Source: DASUPK01 sp963819715
Lineage (GTDB): Bacteria > Actinomycetota > Thermoleophilia > Solirubrobacterales > 70-9
NCBI GenBank assembly: GCA_963819715.1
Contig: CAWFXE010000003.1
Span: forward strand, 124,001-188,000
DNA: 64,000 nucleotides
Direction of reading: 5' to 3'
The notes beneath the pieces were generated by a model, which was not told the DNA's origin, did not search any database, and worked only from the letters and a program-made list of their open reading frames with translations. How positions within the stretch are numbered: the stretch's first letter is position 1; the number at the start of each line of letters is the position of its first letter. Below are positions 1 to 8,137 of the stretch, piece after piece. Position numbers and translations under genes: made by a program.

Positions 1-800
1 CCGCGCGCGACCGCCCGCGCCGTTCCCGGCGACATCCGGACCTCAGCCTGGGCGCTCGCCCGACGCTCGGTCACGGCCTTCGTCGAGACGTCGACCATGC
101 GCGCGGACCCTGTGCCGTCCAGGTGGCTGAGCCGGTTTGTCGCGGCCTCACCGACCGGCGCCGGGCCGACCTCGGTCTTCCAGATCGGCGCCTGAGCCTT
201 GATCTCGTCGATAGCCTCCCGCGCGCCTGCGTAGGCCTCGGCTCTATGCGCCGCGGAGACCGCGACGATCACACTCGGCTCGCTCATCGGGACGACTCCG
301 ATCCGGTGCTCGGCGGCGGCCGCCTCCAGGCCGTGGCGGTCGATACAGGCCGCGAGGATCGCGCCGATCCTTGCCTCAGCCATCTCGCGGTAGGCCTCGT
401 ACTCGAGCGCCTCGACCTCGCGAGGCGTGCCGGCGAAGATCACCGTCGCTCCGGCCTCCGGGCGGGAGACCAGCCGAACCAGGCCGGCTAGCGAGAGCGG
501 CTCGTCTGTGACGCGAGCGTGTGGGAGGGGGCCGGGTCGGGGCCCCGGGCCGGCGCCGCCGCTGACCGGCGGGATCACCGCCAGCTCGTCCCCTTGGGCG
601 AGGACGGCATCCCCGTCCGCGTACTCGCCGTTCACGGCGACGCGCAGCGGCATCCGCTCGACCAGCTCGGCGACGCCCGCGCGGGCGGCGAGCGCGTCGA
701 GTGCGTCAGCAGCGCTGGCGCCGTCGGGGAGCTCCAGCTCGAGGGAATCCGCGCCGGCCGTGCGGCGAAGGATCGCGAAGAGGCGAACCGTGACCCTCAT
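1..800 (-). CDS. moaD/moaE/moaC: MoaD-MoaE-MoaC fusion protein (3' end outside window)
   Basis: One uninterrupted reading frame of 266 codons starts at 800 and leaves the window at base 1. Residues 1-82 are a MoaD sulfur carrier ending in the Gly-Gly pair (codons at 555-560). Residues ~95-220 are the MoaE subunit of molybdopterin synthase, with ALEYEAYREMAE and the two catalytic lysines in IKAQAPIWKTE. From ~residue 224 the frame continues into a MoaC start (LSHLDGTGSARMVDVSTKAV), cyclic pyranopterin monophosphate synthase. MoaD must expose a free Gly-Gly to be thiocarboxylated; the mycobacterial MoaD-MoaE fusion MoaX is known to be cleaved after it, so cleavage is likely here too. The ATG overlaps the MoeA stop (ATGA). 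The MoaE loop before ALEYEAY is shorter than usual. Confidence 0.85.
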   Translation of the reverse strand, partial: MRVTVRLFAILRRTAGADSLELELPDGASAADALDALAARAGVAELVERMPLRVAVNGEYADGDAVLAQGDELAVIPPVSGGAGPGPRPGPLPHARVTDEPLSLAGLVRLVSRPEAGATVIFAGTPREVEALEYEAYREMAEARIGAILAACIDRHGLEAAAAEHRIGVVPMSEPSVIVAVSAAHRAEAYAGAREAIDEIKAQAPIWKTEVGPAPVGEAATNRLSHLDGTGSARMVDVSTKAVTERRASAQAEVRMSPGTARAVAR

Positions 801-2062
801 GGCCCGGCCTCGAGCGAAGCTCGTGGCAGCAGCTCGATCTGGACTCGGTCGCCCGGCGCGAGCGAGTCGGCGTCCGCCGGGATCAGGGCCAGGCAGTCGG
901 CCCCGAGCATCGAGGTGAGGACGTGGGAGCCCTGCTCACCGGTCGGGTGCACGTGCCAGCCGTCGTCCGCGAGCCGCAGCCGGCAGCGAACGGCATGGGC
1001 GCGGCCTGGCAGCTTGGCATAGGGCTCGTCGAGGACCGCGGTGGCCCGGTGGCGGGTCCCGGAGACACCGGCGAGCCCGAGCAGCGCGGGCCGGACGAAG
1101 AGAACAAAGGTGACGATCGCGGAGACCGGGTTCCCCGGCAGCCCGAACGCGAGCCCGCGCTCGCCGACGCCGAACCAGGTCGGCTTCCCGGGCCGCAGCC
1201 CAACGCCCCAGAAGCGCTTGCTCGCTCCCAGCTCGGCGAGCGCGGCTCGCACATGGTCGTGTTTACCGACCGAGACGCCGCCGCAGATGACCGCCACGTC
1301 AGCCCGCAGCGCGGACTCGACCGCGTCGCGGATCTCGGCGGGGCGGTCCGCCGCGTGGGCGACCGAGGTGACCTCCGCCCCCGCCAGACGCACGAGGGCG
1401 GGCATCGAGTACGCGCTCGAGTCCCGGATCTCCCCCGGTGCGAGGGCTTCCCCCGCCTCGCGAAGCTCGTCCCCGGTGGTGAGCACCGCCGCGGTCGGGC
1501 GACGCCGGCAGGCGATCTCCGGACGCCCGAGCGAGGCGAGAACCCCAAGCTCGGCCGGGCCAAGCGGGGTCCCGGGCTCCAGCACCGCGTCGCCTCGCCG
1601 AATGTCGTCGCCGGCCTGGCGCAGCCTCTCCCCCGGCTCGGCCGCCACCACGACCTCGATCTCGTCACCGTTCGCCCGCGTGTCCTCGAGCCGGACCACG
1701 GCGTCGGCTCCCTCCGGGACCGTCGCCCCGGTGGAGATTGCAATCGCCTCGCCTGGCCGAAGCCGCCGGGAGCTCGGCGATCCCGCCCGGGACTCGCCGG
1801 CGAGGGTCAGGCGCGCGGGCGACCCGGGCGCCGCTGAGTCGGTGTCGCCGGAGCGGACCGCGTAGCCGTCCATGGAGGAGTTGTCGAACGGCGGCACGTC
1901 GTCCGCGGAGACCGCGGGCTCCGCCAGGACGCGGCCGAGGGCTTCGCGCAGCGGAACCGTCTGCGGAGGCAGGGGCCGGACCTCGGCGAGGACGGCCTCC
2001 CGGGCCTCCTCCACTCCGATCAGCTGCGGGCGGGCTGGAGGATCAGCCACCGTGGTCCTCAT
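797..2062 (-). CDS. moeA: Molybdopterin molybdenumtransferase MoeA
   Basis: MoeA inserts molybdate into adenylylated molybdopterin, the last common step of molybdenum cofactor synthesis. The family signature FDNSSMDGYAVRSGD lies near residue 65. GGVSVGKHDHV and FGLPGNPVSAIVT mark the molybdopterin-binding core, and the C-terminal beta-barrel domain IV is complete (421 residues, normal length). The chosen ATG at 2062 overlaps the end of the transporter gene by 20 bp; a GTG at 2050 (MADPPARPQL after initiation) is equally possible, and a longer frame reaching 2143 would invade the transporter gene. The stop overlaps the next start, so MoeA and the MoaD/E/C fusion are translationally coupled. 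Confidence 0.93.
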   Translation of the reverse strand: MRTTVADPPARPQLIGVEEAREAVLAEVRPLPPQTVPLREALGRVLAEPAVSADDVPPFDNSSMDGYAVRSGDTDSAAPGSPARLTLAGESRAGSPSSRRLRPGEAIAISTGATVPEGADAVVRLEDTRANGDEIEVVVAAEPGERLRQAGDDIRRGDAVLEPGTPLGPAELGVLASLGRPEIACRRRPTAAVLTTGDELREAGEALAPGEIRDSSAYSMPALVRLAGAEVTSVAHAADRPAEIRDAVESALRADVAVICGGVSVGKHDHVRAALAELGASKRFWGVGLRPGKPTWFGVGERGLAFGLPGNPVSAIVTFVLFVRPALLGLAGVSGTRHRATAVLDEPYAKLPGRAHAVRCRLRLADDGWHVHPTGEQGSHVLTSMLGADCLALIPADADSLAPGDRVQIELLPRASLEAGP

Positions 2063-3251
2063 GATCCGGGAATGGGCCGGGCAGGCCGCCCAGCGCGCGG
2101 TGGGTGAGCCACCGCAGAGCGAGGGCTGCGACGCCGGCGCCAAAGCCGATCGCCAGGTTGCCCGACACGAGGGTCACCAGGCCGACTCCGGCGGCGATGA
2201 CCCGGTCGTCCAGTCGCTCGAGCCGGGAGGCGAGCAGACCGTGCTGGATCGCGACGAACAGCAGCATCCCGGCGAGGGCCCCTGGAGCGAGCCGGGTGAG
2301 GATCTCGGGGAGCGCCGAGCCGAAGACGAGCCCGAGCGCGAGCAACAGGGAGCCCGCGAACAGGGTTGAGGCGGCGGTGCGCGCGCCCAACCGGTAGTGG
2401 GCGGTGGCCCCGCCCGCGCCGTGGCACACGGGGAGCCCGGCGATCAGCCCGGCCACGACGTCGTTGAGCGCGATCGAGCCGGCGATCGCCTTCGGGGTCA
2501 CGCGCCGGGCGCGCTCGCCGAAGTAGCCGCGCTCAGCGTCCACCGTCGCCACCACGGAGTTGCCGAAGGTGAGTGGGATCTGCGCCAGGACGAGCGCCGT
2601 CAGGGCGGTGCCGAAGGACGGGCCGTCGGGGAGCGAGACGCCGACGTGCTGGGGACCGAGGTGCAGTCCGGTCGGCAGGCCCGAGACGGCGAGGCCGACG
2701 ATTGCCCCCGCTCCGAGCACCACCAGCCCACCGGGCAGCCGCCCGCCCTCCCGCCAGACGAAGAGCATGGCGCAGCCGAGGACGGCCATCGCGAGCGCGA
2801 GCGCCGGATCGATCGCGGGCAGCCCCGCCCAGTTCCCCTTCTCCGCGAGCTCGATCGCCGCCTTGGCAAGGAGCAGCGCGACGCTCGCCTGGATCCCGCG
2901 CACCAGGACGACGGGGAAGCGCTCGGCCAGCCAGCCGGCGGCGCCGGTCGCTGAGAGCAGCAGCATCGCGGCGGCCATCAGCAGGGCCCCGGCCGCCAGG
3001 ACCTCGGCGTGGAGCTGGAGCGCGATCGCCGCCGCCGCGAATGCCTTCAGGGGTTGGACCGGCACCGGCACACGGAAGTAGAGGGCGGTACCGATGTAGG
3101 CCAGGCCGACGCCGGCGAAGACCGCGGTCGCGTTGAGCCCGTTGATCGTGATCAGAGCGATCGCGATCGGAATCAGCAGCCCCACGTCGCCGAGGCCGCC
3201 GGCGATCTCGTTGCGGCTCCAGCGCATCCCCGGCTCGCCCGCTCGCACCAT
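2043..3251 (-). CDS. MOT1-family molybdate/sulfate transporter
   Basis: This 402-residue polytopic membrane protein has about ten to eleven hydrophobic segments. Both diagnostic motifs of the MOT1 branch of the SulP superfamily are present: an N-terminal NEIAGGLGDVGLLIPIAIAL and VPVPVQPLKAFAAAAIAL about 50 residues later. MOT1 proteins take up molybdate (some sulfate). Placement between moaA and moeA strongly favours molybdate. The ATG directly follows the moaA stop (TAGATG). A second ATG nine codons in (MRWSRNEIAGG) is an alternative start. Confidence 0.85.
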   Translation of the reverse strand: MVRAGEPGMRWSRNEIAGGLGDVGLLIPIAIALITINGLNATAVFAGVGLAYIGTALYFRVPVPVQPLKAFAAAAIALQLHAEVLAAGALLMAAAMLLLSATGAAGWLAERFPVVLVRGIQASVALLLAKAAIELAEKGNWAGLPAIDPALALAMAVLGCAMLFVWREGGRLPGGLVVLGAGAIVGLAVSGLPTGLHLGPQHVGVSLPDGPSFGTALTALVLAQIPLTFGNSVVATVDAERGYFGERARRVTPKAIAGSIALNDVVAGLIAGLPVCHGAGGATAHYRLGARTAASTLFAGSLLLALGLVFGSALPEILTRLAPGALAGMLLFVAIQHGLLASRLERLDDRVIAAGVGLVTLVSGNLAIGFGAGVAALALRWLTHRALGGLPGPFPDHEDHGG

Positions 3252-4241
3252 CTATCCCCCGATCGCGCTCATCGTTCGCGGCGGCTGGCGGAACCCGGGC
3301 TCCCCCACTCGGTGCTTGAGCTCCTTGCGCCAGACGGCGTCCCGGATGATCTCCTCGAGCTCGTCGTTGCCCGCCCCGCGGCGAAGCGGCCCGCGCAGGT
3401 CGGTCTCGTGGATGGAGAAGAGGCAGGTCCGCAGCTTGCCGTCGGAGGTGAGCCGAATCCGGTTGCAGTCCGCGCAGAACGGCTCGGAGACTGGATTGAT
3501 GAAGCCGATTTCGCCCTTGCCATCCGCGAACCGGAACACCCGGGCGGTCGCCGAGGGCTCGCGAGGGAGCTCCTCGAGCGGATGGACACGGTGGATCATC
3601 CGGCGCACCTCCTCGCCGCTGAGGAGGACGTCGGGTGTCCAGGCACGGTCGCCATCCAGTGGCATGAACTCGATGAAGCGCACCTGGAACTCGCTCGATC
3701 GCGCGAACTCCGCGAACCGCAGCGCCTCGTCCTCGGTGAAGTCGCGCATCGCGACGGCGTTCACCTTCACAGGAGCAACCTGTGGATGGCGGGCGATCGC
3801 CCACAGCCCGCGCATCACCCTCGGGAGGGCATCCCGACGGGTGATCTGGAAGAAGCGGTCACGCTGGAGCGAGTCGATCGAGACGTTCACCCGCTGAATC
3901 CCTGCGGCCACCAGCGCGTCGGCATCGCGCTCCAGCAGGTACCCGTTGGTGGTCAGCGAGAGATCGTCCAGACGGGGTATCGCGGCCAGCGCCGCGGCCA
4001 GCTCCGGGAACCGGGGGCGGACGAGCGGCTCGCCGCCGGTGAGCCTGATCGAGCCGATCCCGAGGGAGACGAACAGTCGCGCGAGGCGCTCGATCTCCTC
4101 GAACCCGAGGACCTCCGACCGCGCCAGCCAGGGCAGGCCCTCGGCGGGCATGCAGTACTGGCAGCGGAAGTTGCAGCGATCGGTGACGGAGAGACGCAGG
4201 TCGTCGATTCGCCGGCCGTGCCCGTCCTCGAGCGGCTCCAT
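3252..4241 (-). CDS. moaA: GTP 3',8-cyclase MoaA
   Basis: MoaA is the radical-SAM enzyme that converts GTP to 3',8-cyclo-GTP, the first committed step of molybdenum cofactor synthesis. The SAM-cluster motif CNFRCQYC lies at residues 23-30. The second, C-terminal [4Fe-4S] cluster is seen as C-x2-C-x13-C within CADCNRIRLTSDGKLRTC. The protein ends in the Gly-Gly tail (SAIGG) needed by MoaA enzymes. Length 329 residues is normal. Start overlaps the preceding reductase stop by one base (TGATG), so the two are likely coupled. Confidence 0.97.
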   Translation of the reverse strand: MEPLEDGHGRRIDDLRLSVTDRCNFRCQYCMPAEGLPWLARSEVLGFEEIERLARLFVSLGIGSIRLTGGEPLVRPRFPELAAALAAIPRLDDLSLTTNGYLLERDADALVAAGIQRVNVSIDSLQRDRFFQITRRDALPRVMRGLWAIARHPQVAPVKVNAVAMRDFTEDEALRFAEFARSSEFQVRFIEFMPLDGDRAWTPDVLLSGEEVRRMIHRVHPLEELPREPSATARVFRFADGKGEIGFINPVSEPFCADCNRIRLTSDGKLRTCLFSIHETDLRGPLRRGAGNDELEEIIRDAVWRKELKHRVGEPGFRQPPRTMSAIGG

Positions 4242-4945
4242 CAGCCGGTCGGGCCGAAGCGCTCGGTCCGGACCTCGTGAGGCTCGAAACCCGCAGCGAG
4301 CAGCAGTTCGGAGGTGGTCTCCACGAAGCCGTTCGATCCACAGACGAAGCCCACGCCCGAGTCGATCCCGGTTTCCGCGATCAGCTCCGAGTCGACATGT
4401 CCGCGATGGCCGCGCCAGTCCTCCGGTGGCTCGCGCGTGAAGGTGAGCAGGGCGTCATCTCCCAGCTCGCCCGCGTAGATCACGTCCTCCGCAGCGCGGA
4501 CCGAGTAGACCAGCCGCATCGGGAGGTCCGGCATGGTCCGCCGGCGGTGGCGGAGCATCGCCATCAGCGGCACGACACCCGAGCCACCGCCGACCAGCAA
4601 CACAGGCATCTCCCCGCGCCAGACGAAGTACGAGCTGAAGGGCCCGCGGACCTCGACCTGATCTCCCTCCACCAGCACGTCGTGAAAGTACGGCGAGACC
4701 TCGCCGTCCGCGAGCCGGTCGATGGTCAGCTCAACCTCGCCCTCGTCGAGCGGAGAGGAGGCAATCGAATACGAGCGCTCGGCGTGGTAGCCGTCAGCCG
4801 CCGTGAGGCGAACATCGTAGTGCTGGCCTGGAAGGTGCGGCATCCACATCGGTACCTCGATGCGAAACGACTTCACCCGCGGCGTCTCGGGCTTGATCGA
4901 CTTGACGACGCCGATCTGCCAGCGGCCCGGGGCGCGCTGCTCCAC
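4241..4945 (-). CDS. Ferredoxin-reductase-type FAD/NAD(P) oxidoreductase
   Basis: A 234-residue ferredoxin-NADP reductase fold. The FAD-binding RSYSIASSP motif is followed by the nucleotide-binding GGGSGVVPLMAML loop and a C-terminal FVCGSNGFVETT segment. No iron-sulfur domain is fused. I chose the GTG at 4945 because GGAG sits nine bases upstream; the frame is open further but only as antisense of the previous gene. It lies 17 bp after the sulfite-oxidase-family gene and is coupled to moaA. The likely role is electron exchange between NAD(P)H and the molybdoenzyme encoded just upstream; partner choice is inference. Confidence 0.85.
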   Translation of the reverse strand: MEQRAPGRWQIGVVKSIKPETPRVKSFRIEVPMWMPHLPGQHYDVRLTAADGYHAERSYSIASSPLDEGEVELTIDRLADGEVSPYFHDVLVEGDQVEVRGPFSSYFVWRGEMPVLLVGGGSGVVPLMAMLRHRRRTMPDLPMRLVYSVRAAEDVIYAGELGDDALLTFTREPPEDWRGHRGHVDSELIAETGIDSGVGFVCGSNGFVETTSELLLAAGFEPHEVRTERFGPTG

Positions 4946-4962
4946 GGACGTCAGCTCCGCCG

Positions 4963-5574
4963 TCAGTCGGTCCAATACCGCTGCTCTTTCCAGGGGTCGC
5001 CCCGGTTGTGATAGCCGTTGGTCTCCCAGAAGCCCGGCTCGTCGTGATCCATGACCCGCAGCCCCCGTACCCACTTGGCGCTCTTCCAGAAGTAGAGCTG
5101 AGGGACGAGCAGGCGCGCGGGCCCGCCATGCTCCCGGGGTAGCGGCTCGGCCTCGTGCTCGGTCACAACCCATGCCTTCCCGTCTGTGAGATCCTCGATC
5201 GACAGGTTGGTCGTGTAGCCGCCGTATGAGTAGACCATCGCGTACGCGTCCAGCGGCTCGGCCTCTTCGAGAAGGGTGTCGAGGGAGACCCCCCCGAAGG
5301 TGGTGCCGAGCTTCGACCACTTGGTGACACAGTGGATGTCGCAGGGGATCCGCTCGAAGGGGAGCTTCCCGAACTCCTCCCACGTCCACTCGCGCTCCTG
5401 GCCGACCATACCGTCGATCCGGAAGCTCCACTCGTCCGTCGGAACGTCGGGTGTCGGGCCGGCAGTAAGGACGGGAAAACCGGTCTCCGAATACTGGCCC
5501 GGGGGGAGCCGGTCCGCCAGCTCGTCGGGGGTCTGGCGCCGGCGGGTGAAGCCCCTTGAGATGAACCCGGTCAA
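4963..5574 (-). CDS. Sulfite oxidase-family molybdopterin oxidoreductase (soluble)
   Basis: A 203-residue single-domain member of the oxidoreductase molybdopterin-binding family (PF00174), related to MsrP/YedY and plant sulfite oxidase. The candidate molybdenum-ligating cysteine is in IPCDIHCVTKWSKLG, followed by the conserved FGGVSLDTLL. No signal peptide or Tat motif is visible, so it looks cytoplasmic. It opens the operon that encodes its cofactor's synthesis, with a dedicated flavin reductase next to it. The substrate is unknown; MsrP-like sulfoxide reduction is one possibility. Confidence 0.85.
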   Translation of the reverse strand: MTGFISRGFTRRRQTPDELADRLPPGQYSETGFPVLTAGPTPDVPTDEWSFRIDGMVGQEREWTWEEFGKLPFERIPCDIHCVTKWSKLGTTFGGVSLDTLLEEAEPLDAYAMVYSYGGYTTNLSIEDLTDGKAWVVTEHEAEPLPREHGGPARLLVPQLYFWKSAKWVRGLRVMDHDEPGFWETNGYHNRGDPWKEQRYWTD

Positions 5575-5692
5575 CGGCCCATAGCTTACGCTCGACGCGC
5601 ACGCGGTTCAGAGGGACTCGCTCACCCATCGGTCACATTCGAGCAGCCAAACCCGCCTGCATCGCGGATTTCGGCGATCCGTTACCGAATCG

Positions 5693-6370
5693 TCAGAACC
5701 GCGCACCTCCACCAGCTGCCGGCTCGGCGCGCCGCAGTACGCGGGCCATGTCCCTGAACGCCCGGGCGGTGCCCCGGGCCGTGCCGGTCACCTTCGAGCG
5801 ACCTTCTCTGGGCAGATAGCTGACCGGAACCTCCCCGACTCGCCAGCCCGCGGCGGCCGCCAGGATGACCATCTCCAGGGGCCAGCCGAAGCGCCGGTCG
5901 CGGATCCCCAGCGATCGCAGCCGGTCGGTGGGGACGGACCTCATCGGCCCGAGGTCGTGCAGATCCAGGTCCGTGCGGCGGCGGATCTCGGCCGCCAGCC
6001 CCCGGTTCGCCAGCCTCGCGTGCAGGGGCCATGCCCCCGGAACGGCCACCCGGCGGCCGAGCATCAGCTCCGCCTCGCCGGCGATCACCGGATCGGCGAC
6101 GGTGGGCAGCTCACCCGGATCGAGCGAGCCGTCGCAGTCCATGAAGCAGACGACCTCGGCGTCGGCCGCATCCAGCCCCGCCGCGCAGGCCGCGCCGAAC
6201 CCGCGCCGCGGCTCGCTCACAACCCTCGCGCCGAGGCGCCGGGCAATCGCCGCCGAGCCGTCGGTCGAGCCGTTGTCGACCACGATCGGCTCATAGCCGT
6301 CCGGAACGGCCGCCAGCACCCCTGGCAAGGCTTCGGCTTCGTCCAGCACCGGCAGGATCAGGTCGGGCAC
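5693..6370 (-). CDS. Family 2 glycosyltransferase (DPM1-like)
   Basis: A 225-residue GT-A fold glycosyltransferase. It has the N-terminal LPVLDEAEALPGVL, the nucleotide-sugar loop VVDNGSTDGSAAIA, and the DXD-type CFMDCDGSLDPGEL. The C-terminal YLPREGRSKVTGT basic loop resembles polyprenyl-phosphate glycosyltransferases. There is no membrane segment. It sits five bases after the preceding membrane protein gene and is the last gene of the two-component/molybdoenzyme operon. The acceptor is probably a polyprenyl phosphate, by family analogy. Confidence 0.85.
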   Translation of the reverse strand: MPDLILPVLDEAEALPGVLAAVPDGYEPIVVDNGSTDGSAAIARRLGARVVSEPRRGFGAACAAGLDAADAEVVCFMDCDGSLDPGELPTVADPVIAGEAELMLGRRVAVPGAWPLHARLANRGLAAEIRRRTDLDLHDLGPMRSVPTDRLRSLGIRDRRFGWPLEMVILAAAAGWRVGEVPVSYLPREGRSKVTGTARGTARAFRDMARVLRRAEPAAGGGARF

Positions 6371-6375
6371 GTGCG

Positions 6376-6867
6376 CTACCCGGGATCGCCCGCGCCGACC
6401 GATCGCGCCGCTCGCCCCAGTCGCACGGCGTAAATCAGCGCCGAGATAAGGAAGAGCCCTCCGGTTATCAGCAGCCAGCGGCCGAGGAAGACGTTCTCAT
6501 CGAGGCCCGACTTGAGCCGGTAGTTGTGCGCGCTCAGCCGGAGGATGAGAGGGAACCAGGCCGCCAGGGCGAACCCGGAGAGGATCGCGGGCACGCGGAG
6601 GTGGTTGATCAGCGGCACCCTGCGCTCGGCCGTCGGCCCGCGGCGCGGGCCGACCAGGGATCGGTGGGCGATCAGGTTGAGGCCCGAGTAGAGCGGAAAG
6701 GAGACCAGGTCGTGGGCGACGATCGCGCCCCCGAGCCAGATGAAGGTGTTGAGGGCGTCGGAGCCCTCGGCAATCCGGACCGCGCCATAGAGCGCGAAGC
6801 TCATGGTCACGATCACCGCCAGCAGGTGGAGCTCGGAGGAGCCGTAGAGCTCGCGCAGCCGGCGCAC
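6376..6867 (-). CDS. Small polytopic membrane protein, unknown function
   Basis: A 163-residue protein with about four hydrophobic segments: near the N-terminus (LHLLAVIVTMSFALYGAV), around TFIWLGGAIVAHDLVSF, PAILSGFALAAWFPLILRL, and WLLITGGLFLISALIYAV. I do not recognise a characterised family. It begins one base after the molybdoenzyme gene ends and is followed five bases later by a glycosyltransferase, so it belongs to the same operon and may assist the membrane molybdoenzyme. Confidence 0.75.
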   Translation of the reverse strand: MRRLRELYGSSELHLLAVIVTMSFALYGAVRIAEGSDALNTFIWLGGAIVAHDLVSFPLYSGLNLIAHRSLVGPRRGPTAERRVPLINHLRVPAILSGFALAAWFPLILRLSAHNYRLKSGLDENVFLGRWLLITGGLFLISALIYAVRLGRAARSVGAGDPG

Positions 6868-6868
6868 C

Positions 6869-8137
6869 TCAGGCGTCCCTGAAGGTCATCGAGGAGACCC
6901 ACTTCGTGTTGTGGACTCCAGGGGCGCCGGGAACGATGACCCGCGCGGGATAGCCGTGGTCCATCGACAGGTCGGCTCCGTTCACCTTCAGCGCCAGCAG
7001 CGATCGGCCGTCCGCGATCTGCCCGGAGCTGAGGATTGCGTGGTTGAAGCCACCGCCGCGCTGCAGGGACTGCACCTCGACCACGCCTCCCTCCGGCGCC
7101 CCGGCCAGCGCGGCCAGGTCCCTGAGCCGGACACCGGTCCAGTGCTGGGTCGTGGACCAGCCCTCGACGCAGCCGATCGTGAGCTCGTGCGTGCAGTGGG
7201 GCATGCCCATCAGCTCCGCCCTGGAGAGCTCGACCGGCCTGGATCCCCGCAGGACGAGCCGCCAGCCGGGCCCGGTCTGGGAGGCGGAGACCCCGGCCGC
7301 CTGCGCGGTTTTGTTGATCTGGAAGTCGTTCGGGCCGTCGCCGAGCTTCTGGCCGCGCGGGGCCAGCAGGGCGAGGCCGCGGAGCGGCCCGCCTACCACC
7401 TGGCCGGCGGCCATCACGCCGAGCCCCGCCGATCCGGCGGCGACCGTGCCGAGGAGCGCCCGGCGCGAAAGAGTCGGAGCCGCCGGGCTGGCGGGGGCCG
7501 TCGAGCCCTCGCGAGCGGGCTCCGCCTCCGTATTGGCGAGGTCCTCACGCAGCGGCCGCACCACCCCCCGCTCTCGGAACGCCCGGCGGACCACGGGCAG
7601 CTTCAGCGTCACATGAAGGGCGAGAGCGCCGAGGAAGATGAATGCCCCGTAGTAGTGGGCCGGGACAAAGCTGAACGACCATGGGTAGTAGAGCTGGATG
7701 TTCAGCAGCCCGGTGAAGAAGACGAAGATGCTGCCACCGACCAGGAAGGCCAGGCTGGCTCTCTCCAGGCTGTGGGCGATGCTGCGGACCGGCGGCCACT
7801 CGAACAGCTTCGGCATCGCCGACCACAGCTTCGCCATCAGCAGGGGGATTCCGGCCACACCGCTGATCACGTGCAGGCCCTGGGTGAAGGCGTAGATCCA
7901 CGACGGCGAGGTGGGCCAGCTGAAGAAGTAGAAGTCGAAGCCGATCCCGCCGCCGGGCAGCTGCGAGTTGTCGCCCAGCCCGGGGTCGTATGCGGCCTGG
8001 GAGAGGAACCCCGTGACCGCGCAGATCACGATCAGCGGCAGCAGCGCGGAGCCAAGGATCGAGGCGAGCCAGGGCCCGCGCAGCGGACTACGCCAGAATT
8101 CCCGTCGGAACGGTCCGGAGGGCGGGCGATCCATCAT
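6869..8137 (-). CDS. Cytochrome b561-like/sulfite oxidase-family fusion with internal Tat motif
   Basis: Residues ~25-185 hold four membrane helices with histidines (H89, H122, H161, H175) placed like the haem ligands of b-type di-haem cytochromes. After a linker, SRRALLG at 224-230 followed by a hydrophobic stretch forms a twin-arginine-type signal anchor. The remaining ~170 residues are a molybdopterin oxidoreductase domain (PF00174) with the candidate Mo ligand in IGCVEGWSTTQHWTGVRL. The arrangement suggests a folded Mo domain exported outside the membrane and feeding electrons through the cytochrome b part, as MsrP does with MsrQ. It overlaps the upstream lipoprotein gene by 4 bp. Confidence 0.85.
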   Translation of the reverse strand: MMDRPPSGPFRREFWRSPLRGPWLASILGSALLPLIVICAVTGFLSQAAYDPGLGDNSQLPGGGIGFDFYFFSWPTSPSWIYAFTQGLHVISGVAGIPLLMAKLWSAMPKLFEWPPVRSIAHSLERASLAFLVGGSIFVFFTGLLNIQLYYPWSFSFVPAHYYGAFIFLGALALHVTLKLPVVRRAFRERGVVRPLREDLANTEAEPAREGSTAPASPAAPTLSRRALLGTVAAGSAGLGVMAAGQVVGGPLRGLALLAPRGQKLGDGPNDFQINKTAQAAGVSASQTGPGWRLVLRGSRPVELSRAELMGMPHCTHELTIGCVEGWSTTQHWTGVRLRDLAALAGAPEGGVVEVQSLQRGGGFNHAILSSGQIADGRSLLALKVNGADLSMDHGYPARVIVPGAPGVHNTKWVSSMTFRDA

